Assembly: GCF_037201965.1 (NCBI RefSeq)
Contig: NZ_CP147518.1
Location: 4,271,001-4,335,000, forward strand
Length of the DNA stretch: 64,000 nucleotides
Reading direction: 5' to 3'
From: Spirosoma sp. SC4-14
GTDB lineage: Bacteria > Bacteroidota > Bacteroidia > Cytophagales > Spirosomataceae
Under the pieces are notes generated by a model. That model saw only the letters and a list, made by a program, of their open reading frames with translations. It searched no databases and was not told where the DNA came from. This document shows, piece after piece, positions 53,822-63,178 of the stretch. The translations under genes and the position numbers were made by a program. The first letter of the stretch is position 1, and each line of letters begins with the position of its first letter.

Positions 53822-55522
53822 ATGCGCACTGTTACCCATTCTACTTGTTCATTATTGTGGCTCATCAGCTTAATTCTCGGTCCTTTGGCACCCACTACGC
53901 AAGCCCAGTCGAAAAATTCTGCCCTTGATAGTATGGGGGCCAACATAGGCCGACAAAATTGGAAAGCAGCTACCCAATGGGCTTTGAAGGCGGCTGAAGC
54001 TGACCCGAAAGAAAAATATTGGCGCTATCTGAATGCCGCTGATTTCGCCAGCCGCGATAAGAACGCCGAATTAGCCATTCAGTATGCCTCTCTAGTTGTT
54101 GATTCTGACATTGCGACCAACGCTTACTTTGGCAAAAGTTTTGATTGGTTGCGCGATGATCCCCGTTGGAAGACGCTTATGGATAAAGTAGCTCAGGCTC
54201 GCCAGCGAGAACACCAACAGCGTATTCAGGCGAGTCTACCCTTCCGTTCATATCAGAACGAGTTGATATCCCAGGCCAATCTACAACTAGCTTCTTTGAG
54301 TAAAATAGCTTCCGCCCCTCAACTCTATAAACAACTCCAAACCGCTCCGCCTACTCATACCTATTCGCGAACAGGTCAGTATCAATACGCTTGGCTACGA
54401 CTGAGGGATTCACTCGAATTTCCTTATTTGGTTCAATTACCTGCTCATTTTAATGCCACTAAAAGATACCCGTTAGTAGTGGTTCTCCACGGAGCAGTGA
54501 GCCGCCAAACGGCCTTGCCGGATGTAGCGGATAGTACGACGGCTTTTTTTGGTCGTTTATTTATGGAACAAGCGGCCCAATCGGGTTTGATAGCGGTCTT
54601 TCCCTACAGCACCCGTCAGTATAACTGGATGATGCCTGATGATGGCTTTGGCTTAGTACCAGAGTTAGTACGGGAAGTCAAGCATATGTATTCGATTGAT
54701 GACAGCCGAGTCTATGTAACTGGTCATTCGAATGGAGCCACTGGCGCTTTCTCGTACCTGATGAAACAGCCGAGTTTATTTGCTGGCTTTTCAGGCCTTA
54801 ATAACCGACCGCAAGTACGCACCGGTGGTACATTTTTGAAAAACGCCATGAATCGTTCGTTTTACAATGTAGCGACCGACTACGACTATTATTTCCCTTT
54901 GGAAGGGCATCGCTCTTTAACCAACTTAGCTAAAACCCTGGGCGTTGATTGGCAAAATCAAGAAATACTAGGCCATCGGAATCATGGCTATTTAATAACA
55001 GCCAAAGACAGTACCACTAAAGAGGTGTACCGTCATCTTTTCGCGCATATGCTGACTAAACAACGGAATCCGTTCCAATCAAATCTGTATTGGGAATGTG
55101 ATGACGTACAGAATGGGCGATGTGACTGGCTTGAAATTAACGAATTAGATACAACACGCATTAAAGCAAGCTGGCAGAGTCAGCCTAATGTTTTAGTGCA
55201 AGGTTGGCGTAATGTCAATAATGCATCTGTGTTATTGGATAGTACCTCTCAAGCTTTCGCTTTCCCTAGACAATCCGGCGCTATACAAGGTCGCTATTCG
55301 AAGAATCAATTCAATCTGACGACTTCGCGAGTCGGCTTACTAACCATTTATCTTTCACCGGAGATGGTTGATTTCAACCGACCGCTCAAAGTATTTATTA
55401 ATGACAAGCAGGTTTATAATGGGCTTGTTGAGTATGATCGCACTTTTTTAGTATCGCATTATAGAAAAGAAATGGATCATCAAGCTCTATGGGTCAACCG
55501 CCTAGCATTCCGTGTCAAATAA
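53822..55522 (+). CDS. Secreted alpha/beta-hydrolase (esterase) with N-terminal helical domain
   Basis: The 566-aa protein has a signal peptide (LLWLISLILGPLAPTTQAQ), a TPR-like helical part (NIGRQNWKAATQWALKAAEADP ... DWLRDDPRWKTLMDKV) and an alpha/beta-hydrolase core: PLVVVLHGAV (oxyanion region), then the nucleophile elbow GHSNGATG with Ser303, and GHRNHGY, whose His is a candidate for the catalytic triad. This resembles poly(3-hydroxybutyrate) depolymerase/esterase LpqC-type enzymes. A C-terminal beta domain (about 430-566) is not recognised. The substrate is unknown. It follows the IS3 element and precedes a copy of the 15-mer repeat. Confidence 0.82.
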   Translation: MRTVTHSTCSLLWLISLILGPLAPTTQAQSKNSALDSMGANIGRQNWKAATQWALKAAEADPKEKYWRYLNAADFASRDKNAELAIQYASLVVDSDIATNAYFGKSFDWLRDDPRWKTLMDKVAQARQREHQQRIQASLPFRSYQNELISQANLQLASLSKIASAPQLYKQLQTAPPTHTYSRTGQYQYAWLRLRDSLEFPYLVQLPAHFNATKRYPLVVVLHGAVSRQTALPDVADSTTAFFGRLFMEQAAQSGLIAVFPYSTRQYNWMMPDDGFGLVPELVREVKHMYSIDDSRVYVTGHSNGATGAFSYLMKQPSLFAGFSGLNNRPQVRTGGTFLKNAMNRSFYNVATDYDYYFPLEGHRSLTNLAKTLGVDWQNQEILGHRNHGYLITAKDSTTKEVYRHLFAHMLTKQRNPFQSNLYWECDDVQNGRCDWLEINELDTTRIKASWQSQPNVLVQGWRNVNNASVLLDSTSQAFAFPRQSGAIQGRYSKNQFNLTTSRVGLLTIYLSPEMVDFNRPLKVFINDKQVYNGLVEYDRTFLVSHYRKEMDHQALWVNRLAFRVK

Positions 55523-55560
55523 GCGCAAAGTTACTTTTGGTCAATGCCTCGATAAACGCC

Positions 55561-55575
55561 GGTTAATTTGGGACA
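55561..55575 (+). repeat. Isolated copy of GGTTAATTTGGGACA
   Basis: The 15-mer is followed by CGTTTAG, exactly as in the last array copy at 49933-49954. Together with the inverted copy at 49422-49436 it gives TGTCCC...GGGACA ends around 6154 bp. Confidence 0.9.
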
Positions 55576-55773
55576 CGTTTAGTGCTGGCTCCCGTTATGA
55601 CGCCAGTGACAGCAAATCGACAACATTTTTAAAACAGCCGCTAAGCTTAGCCACAGGCTAGTAGCGAAACCGGATTCCGATGAGGGCCTAAATTCGTACC
55701 ACGCTACGAATTTTAACTCAACCGCCCGGCCCCAATAAAGCAGCTACGAATCAGGCTTAATTACTATTCAGCG

Positions 55774-55830
55774 GACGGTGGCAAGCTGGCAAAACGGTTT
55801 GCCACCGTGTTTTGCCAGCTTGCCACCGTC
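55774..55830. repeat. Large hairpin, 22-bp perfect arms, 13-nt loop
   Basis: The left arm 55774-55795 (GACGGTGGCAAGCTGGCAAA then AC) is perfectly complementary to 55809-55830. With one unpaired base the pairing extends to AGC/GCT. The loop GGTTTGCCACCGT repeats part of the arm. The hairpin at 35581-35623 is a shorter relative. Confidence 0.85.
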
Positions 55831-55929
55831 GCTAAGGCCAGGCAATTTACCGCAGGGTACTACAGGGGCATTCATGGCCCGGAGCAGCGATCTAGAACAT
55901 GGTCATTTGAGGAGGCCGATACCTTCGAT

Positions 55930-56253
55930 TTACCATAATTCGTCTCCCTCGCTGACTTGCTTAAACGATTCGGGGACATCAAACAATGGCCACTGCTCCG
56001 GCCGCGCCAGGTAGACTTCGTAAATGATGTGATTCCGGCCGGGCATTAAAGCATCAGCCTCCTGTTTCAAATGAAGCAGATGGGCCACCACGTACTCGGG
56101 CCAGCGGGCCGGATCCTCCCCCTCATCCCCTACCCGAACCGGTTGCCCATACCCCAGAGCGGGGGCATCAGCTACTTCGATGTCGGCATGAAGGGGGGAA
56201 TAGTGGCTACGGCCGGGGTCGCCGTAGAGTTGAAATCGCAGAAAACGGGCCAT
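55930..56253 (-). CDS. Uncharacterised phage-module protein
   Basis: A 107-aa frame (MARFLRFQLYGDPGRSHYSP ... KQVSEGDELW), probably soluble. It is not recognised. It follows the other minus-strand phage-like genes with a 93-bp gap and is the last gene of that run. Confidence 0.6.
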   Translation of the reverse strand: MARFLRFQLYGDPGRSHYSPLHADIEVADAPALGYGQPVRVGDEGEDPARWPEYVVAHLLHLKQEADALMPGRNHIIYEVYLARPEQWPLFDVPESFKQVSEGDELW

Positions 56254-56346
56254 AAAAATCCGGGTTGTTTACTGCCTTAAGGTACCCAATTCCGAGCGGA
56301 TTGCCTAGCCCCCATCCGCATGCTTTTTTGTGGCCCCTGCCGCTGC

Positions 56347-56661
56347 TCAGCCGCAAACCGAGCGCAACCCCTCCAAGCCTTTCCGTAGTTGGTACGACAG
56401 CACCAGACCCGCCCGCAACTGCGCCCCAAAAGCCTCCGCGCTTTGGCCGCTGGCGTCGGCCAACAGCCCCAGCGTGCCCGGTAGCAGCCCCTCCAGGGCC
56501 AGTAAATCCGCTTCCCTTACCCGCTCCTGGGCTAGTAGCTGGCTCAACACCCGCCGAAGTTGCCCCACCGTCTCCTGATAAGCGGCCCGCTCTAGCCGCG
56601 CCCCCTCCTGCTGACCAAACTGGTCAATCACTTGCATCGCTGATTCACTGATCATGTACAT
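56347..56661 (-). CDS. Uncharacterised phage-module protein, helical
   Basis: A 104-aa Leu/Ala/Gln-rich protein (MYMISESAMQVIDQFGQQEG ... YQLRKGLEGLRSVCG), predicted all-helical; MISESAM at 56655 is an alternative start. It follows the 56679-57464 gene by 17 bp. The position after a tape-measure gene suggests a tail or assembly protein, but no family is recognised. Confidence 0.6.
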   Translation of the reverse strand: MYMISESAMQVIDQFGQQEGARLERAAYQETVGQLRRVLSQLLAQERVREADLLALEGLLPGTLGLLADASGQSAEAFGAQLRAGLVLSYQLRKGLEGLRSVCG

Positions 56662-56678
56662 TGTATAGTTTATGTGAG

Positions 56679-57464
56679 TTAGTTGCTGTTGGGTTTATGT
56701 AAGGCCGCCTGCTGGCGTTCGTAACGTTCTTCGAGTACTTCGATCCAGCCGTAGAAGGCATAGACCGATAGCTGATCCGGGGCCGGACAGCCGCTTTCGG
56801 ATAAACTCGTGTAGAGCCGAAACTGCGACTTCTCCAGGCTCACCAGCCCGTTGCCCGGACCGTCCAGCAGGTTAACCGGCGGCTCCGAACGGAGCACACT
56901 TAGCAGCGCCCCCTCCAGGGCCTGAACGGCCGCTTCACTGGCTGACTCATAGTAGGCCGCCAGCGCCAGGGCGTAGCTCTTCTGCCGCTGAAGCTGGTTG
57001 TAGTGACCGCTGCCCAGCCGACGGGGATAATACCGTTTGGTTTCGACCAGCAGCCGCTGCTTAATCGAAGCCAGCGAGGACTCGATAACCGAGCCAGCAA
57101 GCCCCTGCTGCTTCAGCCTCGTTAGGCGCGCCACCAGCTCATCCTCCGAATAATCCCCAAGCGGGCTGTCATTGATCGCCTGCAGGTAGCAGGCCCATTC
57201 CAGTTCGTAGGGGTTGTAACCCTCGGCCAACAGCCGCGCCGAGAGCTGGTAATTGTAGCTTTCTAACTGGTGCTCGGCCTTCAGCCCGTACTGCTCCAGC
57301 AGGGCCAGCCGCTCCCCACGGCGGGAAAGTTCCTCGGCCGTGGTGGCCAGCGCCGACTGGAGAATGGCGTACTGCCGCGCTTCCAGGTGCAGCCAGGTAG
57401 GCAGCTCTTTAATCGAATCATACAAGCGAAGCGTCAGCGCTTCACTAACCGGTAGGGTAAGCAT
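56679..57464 (-). CDS. Uncharacterised phage-module protein
   Basis: The 261-aa protein (MLTLPVSEALTLRLYDSIKE ...) is helical and Gln/Glu/Leu-rich, with no signal peptide. I do not recognise a family. It starts 17 bp after the tape-measure stop, so it is translated from the same message; genes here often encode distal-tail or baseplate proteins, but that is only positional inference. Confidence 0.7.
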   Translation of the reverse strand: MLTLPVSEALTLRLYDSIKELPTWLHLEARQYAILQSALATTAEELSRRGERLALLEQYGLKAEHQLESYNYQLSARLLAEGYNPYELEWACYLQAINDSPLGDYSEDELVARLTRLKQQGLAGSVIESSLASIKQRLLVETKRYYPRRLGSGHYNQLQRQKSYALALAAYYESASEAAVQALEGALLSVLRSEPPVNLLDGPGNGLVSLEKSQFRLYTSLSESGCPAPDQLSVYAFYGWIEVLEERYERQQAALHKPNSN

Positions 57465-57481
57465 AGACTAGGGTGATTAAG

Positions 57482-60400
57482 TTACCAGAAACGATTGCGT
57501 TTTTCAACCCGTTCCTGCCAATGCAGGTGACGGCGAATGCCCTCTTTCATGCCCTCGAAATCGATATGGGTTTCCTGACGGGGGGCCTGTTCCCAGGCCG
57601 CCAGGAAGGCCGCCTGAAACTGCCGGGGCGTCATGGCGGCCGGAGCCGTGGCCATGGCCTGCTGTACACTCAACTGAGCCCCCGCCTGGCGGCTGCGCTG
57701 AAGCGTATCGGCCGTCTGCTGATTCCATTGGATGGCCTGCTGCCAGGAATCCCCCATCGCCGGTTGCCGCCAGGAGGCCATCAGTGCCGCCGTTTCGGTG
57801 GCCGTGAAGACCCGGTCCCCCGGTTGGGTGGTAAACAGGGTCGGTTTGTCGAAGACCTGGCTATAGCCTTCCCGGTCGATGAGCAGCTCGGCCCCGGCCT
57901 CCCCCGCCAGGGCCAGACCCGAATAGGTATCGCTGGCCAGCTTGCCGTCTTTGTAGGCCGGTAGCGGTTTGGCCAGCACCGCAGCGGCTTCCAGGGCCCC
58001 CGTGGCAATAACGAACGCGGTCAGAATGCCCGCCGAAATACCCAGATCGGCGTAGTGGGTGCCGCCACCGGTCGACAGTACCGAGGCTACCCCCATGGCC
58101 GTCGACAGGGCAATGTTGAACAGGGCCTGCTCCCGGTCGGCAATCGCCTGCTTGCGGGCTAGTTCGGCTTTGCGTTTGGCGTAGTTCTCCTCAATCTTCT
58201 GCTTGGCATCCGCATTGTCCCCCGCCAGCTTTAGCTCGTTGTCGTGCTGGGCTTCTAACTGCTGGCTTTCCCGTTCGTAGTTGCCCGAAACCAGGGCGAA
58301 GGTCGTTTCTCCCAGTTTGCTGGCGAAATCAGCCCCCAGCTTCAGTAGTTCATCCCGTTTCTGTTTGGCCTTCTCGATGTTTTTTAGCTCATGATCCGTT
58401 TCCAGATCACTCTGCTGCATGCCATTCTCGGCCTGCTCTTTGTTGAACTTCTTTTTGAGCTCCAGTTGCTCAGCGTCCCGCGCCTTTTCCAGTTCGGCAA
58501 TGGCCTTGTTAGCCGCTTCCATCTCCTGGGCATTGAGCATGGCATAATCCCGATAGTTTTTAAGCTGCTCGATCTTACTATCGTAGAGACCCTTGCTCAG
58601 ATCACTGTCTTTGTGGTAGGTTTCCTCCGTCACCCGCAGCGATTCCTGCAACTGCGCCAGTTGCAGGGCATAGAGCTGGGCTTCCCCCTCGGTTGGCGTC
58701 AGCTTGCCTTTGGCCACATCCAACTGAACCGTACGCTGCTTTTCGGCATAATACCGCTCCAGGGCCTGGAGCTTTTCTTGGTAATCGGCCCCCAGTGTCG
58801 CATTGACGGCCTTAACGGCGTCTTTGGTCTGCTCGAGCTCCTCGTTCCAGGCTTTCTGCTCGGCTTTGAGCCGTTTGCGCAGATAATCAGTCTGTTCCTC
58901 GGTCAGCCGGGTTTGGGTATCCCGGTAGAGTTGACTTTCCGCCTGCCCTGCTTCCTTCAGAATCGCCAGTTCCCGCTCCAACCCCGCCTGAAGCGCCTTA
59001 TGCCGCTGCTCGACGTAATCCATCGCCGATAGCCCCCCTTCACCATGCTGCACCTCGATCGCCGACACCTGGGCATCGGTATTGCTTTTGCTCGTCTTCA
59101 GATCAAGCTGGAGCTGAGCCCGTTTGTAGTCGGTATCGGCCTTGAGCTTGGCCTGCTGAATGGCCAGGTAGTCTTTGGTCTCCTGTTTGCCGTATTTTTC
59201 CAGTAACGCCTGCCGTTCAGCCAGGCCCTCCAGGGTCAGCTTGAGCCGCTGCTCAATAAACGTCTGCTCATCCAGCAACCCATCCTGCCGCTGGTTACTC
59301 AGACTGGCCAGCGCTTGCTCCGAACCGGCCTGCGACTTGCCCAGGGCCTCCCGCAGCCGCTTGTCGATTTCGGATTGTTTGACCTGGGGCTTATCATTGG
59401 CGGTAGACTGGGTGGCCGTTGTCGGATAGAGGATCTTGTTGAGTTGATCCTTGAGTTTGGTGGCTTCCTTGATGGTAGCCTCCCATTTACTCTTCTCTCC
59501 CCGCTGAAACGCTACGGCCGCTTCGGCCTGCTTTTGGGCGATCTTCTTGTTGTAGTCATCGATGAGCAGCAGTTGTTTGGCTTCAAAATCGCCCGAACGT
59601 TCAATGAACCCTCGCAGTGCCCCATCGACCTCACCCCCCGCAGCCATCAGCTTCCGGGCCGAGGCAATCGCCTCCTGGGTGTATTGCTTATTCTGGTCGG
59701 CCAGTTGCTTGGCCCGCTGCGGGTTGACATTGGCCTCAATGTTGACCCCCATGCCGATGTGCTGAGTTTCTTTGCCGCGCTGAAGCGTGAGTTGATTGGC
59801 GTTGATACGACCAATGTTCTTGTAGGCATCGGTTTTCAGCTCAGCAATGACCTGCTTGTTCAGCTCGGCATTCAACTCACGCTGGGCCTGGGCAAAGGCC
59901 ATCACTTTGGATTTGTTAACATCAAGCGCATTGCCGTACTGATCAAAGCCCGTTGCCGCAGCGGGCACGATCCCCGCCATCTCATTGACAATCCCCTGTA
60001 GCTCCTTCTGCTCTTTGGCTGTCAGGCTTGACTTCGATTGGAGTTCGTCATAGCGGGAAAGCAAAGGCGCTAAACTGGATTCGAGACTGTTCACCTTATC
60101 GGACTGATCAGCGAACGCCTGCGCGGATAATTGCGTATCACTAAACAGGTTGCGAACCGAGCGGGAAGCGGAAGTAATCAAACCAATGAACTGACCGAGT
60201 TTATCCCCGATATCAAGGCTTTTTACCCATTCGACCCCTTCATTGCGAAGCCGGGCCAGATTAGCCGCCAGGCCCTCTACCCGGCGTTCATGATTGGGGT
60301 TAAAGGTCTTTTCTAGTTCAGCGGCAAACTTAGGCAGAGCCTCGGAGGCCAACACTTCCCCGTTCTTGAGCATATCCCCTAGCTTGGTGGTGGTTACCCC

Positions 60401-61594
60401 CAGCGCGCGGGCCATGATGTTGAACGCCCCCGGTATGCGTTCACCCAGTTGCCCCCGCAGCTCTTCGCTCTGAATGGTGCCCTTGGACATCATCTGGGCA
60501 ATGGCCAGCAGGGCCCCGTCGGTGTCTTCGGTGGACTTCTTGAGCCGGCCCATCGTGCCGACCACCGAGGTAAAAATCTTGTCAGTGGCCTCCCCCTCCA
60601 GCCGCGTGCCTTTGCTGGAAGCCGTCAGGTTGGTGTAGCTTTTTTCAACCACCGAGAGGTCCTGGCCCAGATCATCCGAAACCCGCTGGAGCATCGCCTG
60701 CCGCTGGGTAAAGACGGCCGTGTCATTGGAGACCACTTTCAGGGCCGAGTCCAGCGAATCGAACTGAAGCGTTACCTCGCCAATTTTTTGCAGGGCCGCT
60801 ACACCGGTATCCAGCCCGGCCAGCGCCAGCGTCGTACCGACGGCTTTACCGGCCAGACCGCCTACCGCCCCGCCCACCGAGGGGTAATTGCCCACATTGC
60901 GGGAATAGACCCGCTGGCCCTGCTCAATCTTGGTCAGCAGGCTGATATTCTTCTGGTACTGCTGATTGAGGGCCACCGCAGCCCGGTTGTTCTGATTGAT
61001 TTTGCCCGTGGTTCGGTCGTAGGCATTATCCAGCGAGTCGAGCTGTTTTTTGAGATCGGCCGTTTGCTTCTTGAGACCCAGGTAGGAATTTTCAGCGGCA
61101 ACGATGGTCGATTTCGCCACCTGGAGGGCTTTGCTCTGGGCCTCGATGGCGCGGGTCACGGTGTTGACCTCCTGGAGAATGGCTTTTTGCTGCTTCTGAT
61201 AGTCTTTCTGGGTGGGGTCCAGGGCCTGATAGCGTTGGAAGAGGCTGGCCAGTTTAGCCGTCAGTTCGGTGACCACCTGCCCGTTGAGTTGCTGGGCCTC
61301 GGTCAGGTCTTTTTCGGCTTTGCGGGCTGTTTCCAGTTTGGCACCGACCTGGCCGATTTTCTGGATATAGTCGACAAGCTGGCGATCGGCCCCGTCTTTG
61401 GTAACGCTGAGTTTGGCTAAATCCTCCTTGAGGGGAATGAGTTGGCGGGCGGCCTCCTGATAGGCCGCTCGGATGCGCTGCAACCAGGCCAGCGTATGCT
61501 GGGCCCAGTCGGCTCCGGCGGCATCGAGGGCCTCGAGTTGGGCGTGATAGCCCTGGAAATCAAAAATGTCTTCGGGTTTGATAATACCGGGCAT
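57482..61594 (-). CDS. Phage tail tape-measure protein
   Basis: At 1370 aa this is a tape-measure protein, which sets tail length and is threaded into the cell during injection. A coiled-coil start (about 60-230) leads into the conserved tape-measure domain (SYTNLTASSKGTRLEG, GTIQSEELRGQLGERIPGAFNIMARALGVTTTKLGDMLKNGEV). Several long coiled segments follow, then a membrane-like stretch (GISAGILTAFVIATGALEAA) and the usual GLALAGEAGAELLIDREGY-type end. By the usual ratio of about 0.15 nm per residue a tail of roughly 200 nm is expected. No major tail, sheath, portal or capsid gene is seen nearby. Confidence 0.9.
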   Translation of the reverse strand: MPGIIKPEDIFDFQGYHAQLEALDAAGADWAQHTLAWLQRIRAAYQEAARQLIPLKEDLAKLSVTKDGADRQLVDYIQKIGQVGAKLETARKAEKDLTEAQQLNGQVVTELTAKLASLFQRYQALDPTQKDYQKQQKAILQEVNTVTRAIEAQSKALQVAKSTIVAAENSYLGLKKQTADLKKQLDSLDNAYDRTTGKINQNNRAAVALNQQYQKNISLLTKIEQGQRVYSRNVGNYPSVGGAVGGLAGKAVGTTLALAGLDTGVAALQKIGEVTLQFDSLDSALKVVSNDTAVFTQRQAMLQRVSDDLGQDLSVVEKSYTNLTASSKGTRLEGEATDKIFTSVVGTMGRLKKSTEDTDGALLAIAQMMSKGTIQSEELRGQLGERIPGAFNIMARALGVTTTKLGDMLKNGEVLASEALPKFAAELEKTFNPNHERRVEGLAANLARLRNEGVEWVKSLDIGDKLGQFIGLITSASRSVRNLFSDTQLSAQAFADQSDKVNSLESSLAPLLSRYDELQSKSSLTAKEQKELQGIVNEMAGIVPAAATGFDQYGNALDVNKSKVMAFAQAQRELNAELNKQVIAELKTDAYKNIGRINANQLTLQRGKETQHIGMGVNIEANVNPQRAKQLADQNKQYTQEAIASARKLMAAGGEVDGALRGFIERSGDFEAKQLLLIDDYNKKIAQKQAEAAVAFQRGEKSKWEATIKEATKLKDQLNKILYPTTATQSTANDKPQVKQSEIDKRLREALGKSQAGSEQALASLSNQRQDGLLDEQTFIEQRLKLTLEGLAERQALLEKYGKQETKDYLAIQQAKLKADTDYKRAQLQLDLKTSKSNTDAQVSAIEVQHGEGGLSAMDYVEQRHKALQAGLERELAILKEAGQAESQLYRDTQTRLTEEQTDYLRKRLKAEQKAWNEELEQTKDAVKAVNATLGADYQEKLQALERYYAEKQRTVQLDVAKGKLTPTEGEAQLYALQLAQLQESLRVTEETYHKDSDLSKGLYDSKIEQLKNYRDYAMLNAQEMEAANKAIAELEKARDAEQLELKKKFNKEQAENGMQQSDLETDHELKNIEKAKQKRDELLKLGADFASKLGETTFALVSGNYERESQQLEAQHDNELKLAGDNADAKQKIEENYAKRKAELARKQAIADREQALFNIALSTAMGVASVLSTGGGTHYADLGISAGILTAFVIATGALEAAAVLAKPLPAYKDGKLASDTYSGLALAGEAGAELLIDREGYSQVFDKPTLFTTQPGDRVFTATETAALMASWRQPAMGDSWQQAIQWNQQTADTLQRSRQAGAQLSVQQAMATAPAAMTPRQFQAAFLAAWEQAPRQETHIDFEGMKEGIRRHLHWQERVEKRNRFW

Positions 61595-61935
61595 GGCACA
61601 CAGAATGGTTTTGGTGCATGCAGTCGGCCCCGGTGGTAGTGTCAGGGGTAAAGATAAGCAAACGAAGCGAGTTTCGGTAGGGGCATTGAGGACGAAACGG
61701 ATAGTCTCTGATCCAGTAATTGGGGGTACCTCAAGGCGGCTTAAGCTCTGATCAAAACCGGCTCACCAAAGGGGGTAAGGACAAGATTTTATGTTTCAGC
61801 GAGTATTGGTATTCCGGCCAAGCGTACATCAAAAACGTATAACAAAACGCCGGGCCTGAATACGTGCCGGGCGTTTTGTTATAAATAATTTAATTGATGG
61901 AAGTGAAAGTTCTGTAATCATCTTTGCTCCAATAC
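61595..61935. other. Intergenic region at the right edge of the accessory block
   Basis: This 341-bp stretch lies upstream of the tape-measure gene and downstream of a T9SS protein gene. It contains the terminator at 61838-61883. The rest shows no gene; it should hold the promoter of the phage-like operon or the broken right end of a prophage. Confidence 0.5.
61838..61883 (-). terminator. Intrinsic terminator after the T9SS protein gene
   Basis: TATAACAAAACGCC (61838-61851) pairs with GGCGTTTTGTTATA (61870-61883), with A/T-runs on both sides. It lies 53 bp past the stop at 61936. Confidence 0.85.
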
Positions 61936-63165
61936 CTACTGGACTATTATTTGGCTTTCAAACAGTTTGTCCCCCATTTTTACATGCAAGAAGTAGGTAT
62001 CATGCGGGAGTTCATGGACATCAAAGTGCACACTTTTCGTTTGTTTAAAATAGTCAGCAGCTTTAGTCGCGTCAAATTGTTTAACTACGTTTCCTTTCTG
62101 ATTGTAGAGTGCGATTTCCTGTATTAACTCCTGTGCCATTAATGCATCATCAAAATCAAGAGTTAACGTACTTTGGGTCGGATTAGGATAAGCTGCTCGG
62201 TAAGGAGAGTAACCAGATAGCCAAATGTAGAAGGTAGCATCTTGGCCAGAACCATTCGAATTTGTTGCTGTACCTACTACTCTTAAAAAACTGGATGGGT
62301 AGGCATTACAACTTGTTCCACTGGGACTAATAGACCCTGTTCCATTAGTAATAACCCAATTTGCACCAGATGCCGTCCCATTTGTTAGCAGCGATAGAGT
62401 GGCCACCCAAGAAACAGTTCCTGACGAACCAGGTGATCCATTAAAGGTTGTCGATACAATATAAGGCGTACCAATGGCTGGATAGGGCGTTATATAACCC
62501 GATGTTCCACAGGCGTTTGTTGCTGAAACCAGTAACTGTCCTCCATAACTTGTAGTGTTAATAGGAGCACTGTTATAAGTACCCGTGTTTCCTGTCGTGT
62601 AAGTAGTCCCTCCATTAACCCTTAGCCCCCCAGTGGCCTGCCAATTGACCGCTGTATAATATAAAGGGTAATAAGTAGTAGCAACGGCTGCAGAGCCGGG
62701 TTGGTCAATCACCTGAACTTGTGCAGTACCCGACTGATTGTTCCCTAAAGAAGTAGGAATCGACCATACGGATATATTCGGAGTCGATACACAATTGTAC
62801 GAAAACGTGTGAGAAACCGATCCATCGATAGCCGTAAATGATAGTGTACCATTTTGTGGATAGGAGTAATAGACACGAAGATAACTTAAATCCCCAGCTA
62901 CATTTACTAACGTATATCCCGATGGCTTCGAAATTACATTTGATACAGATACATTGGCAAAGTTTACGTAAGCTAAGCCATTGTAATATCGAGCATATAC
63001 ATCAAAATAATTACTTGAATAAGCACAAGGCACCTGTAATAGAGCTCCATCATTATACTCTTGACCGGCATAGATCTGAATTTTAAAATTGGACTGGCCC
63101 CAAACAAAATTAGTAAACAGGCATAGGGATATTACCCCTACAATGGTAGTGGTTAACGATTTCAT
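61936..63165 (-). CDS. Secreted protein with T9SS type A sorting domain
   Basis: The 409-aa protein has a signal peptide (MKSLTTTIVGVISLCLFTNF, then VWGQ), a Ser/Thr/Gly-rich beta region (residues 25-320) and a C-terminal sorting domain that starts AAYPNPTQSTLTLDF and ends HVKMGDKLFESQIIVQ. Such proteins cross the outer membrane by the type IX system and are anchored or released. The middle region is not recognised; it may be an adhesin-like or matrix protein. It lies 13 bp after the stop of the gene at 63179, so the two form an operon. Confidence 0.88.
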   Translation of the reverse strand: MKSLTTTIVGVISLCLFTNFVWGQSNFKIQIYAGQEYNDGALLQVPCAYSSNYFDVYARYYNGLAYVNFANVSVSNVISKPSGYTLVNVAGDLSYLRVYYSYPQNGTLSFTAIDGSVSHTFSYNCVSTPNISVWSIPTSLGNNQSGTAQVQVIDQPGSAAVATTYYPLYYTAVNWQATGGLRVNGGTTYTTGNTGTYNSAPINTTSYGGQLLVSATNACGTSGYITPYPAIGTPYIVSTTFNGSPGSSGTVSWVATLSLLTNGTASGANWVITNGTGSISPSGTSCNAYPSSFLRVVGTATNSNGSGQDATFYIWLSGYSPYRAAYPNPTQSTLTLDFDDALMAQELIQEIALYNQKGNVVKQFDATKAADYFKQTKSVHFDVHELPHDTYFLHVKMGDKLFESQIIVQ

Positions 63166-63178
63166 AAAAGGAGGTAGT

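Larger units (their letters stand above)
55523..55929. other. Intergenic region between convergent genes
   Basis: This 407-bp stretch lies between the esterase and the phage-like genes. It holds the isolated 15-mer at 55561-55575 and the large hairpin at 55774-55830. No gene is supported. Confidence 0.6.

Noticed and set aside
60449-61420. 323-aa plus-strand open frame
   Set aside because: Antisense to the tape-measure gene; Gly/Arg/Leu-rich without domains.
34594-61594. Duplicated tRNA 3' end as a right attachment site
   Set aside because: I looked for TTCGAATCCCTACGAGTGC-like sequence downstream by eye and found none in the window.
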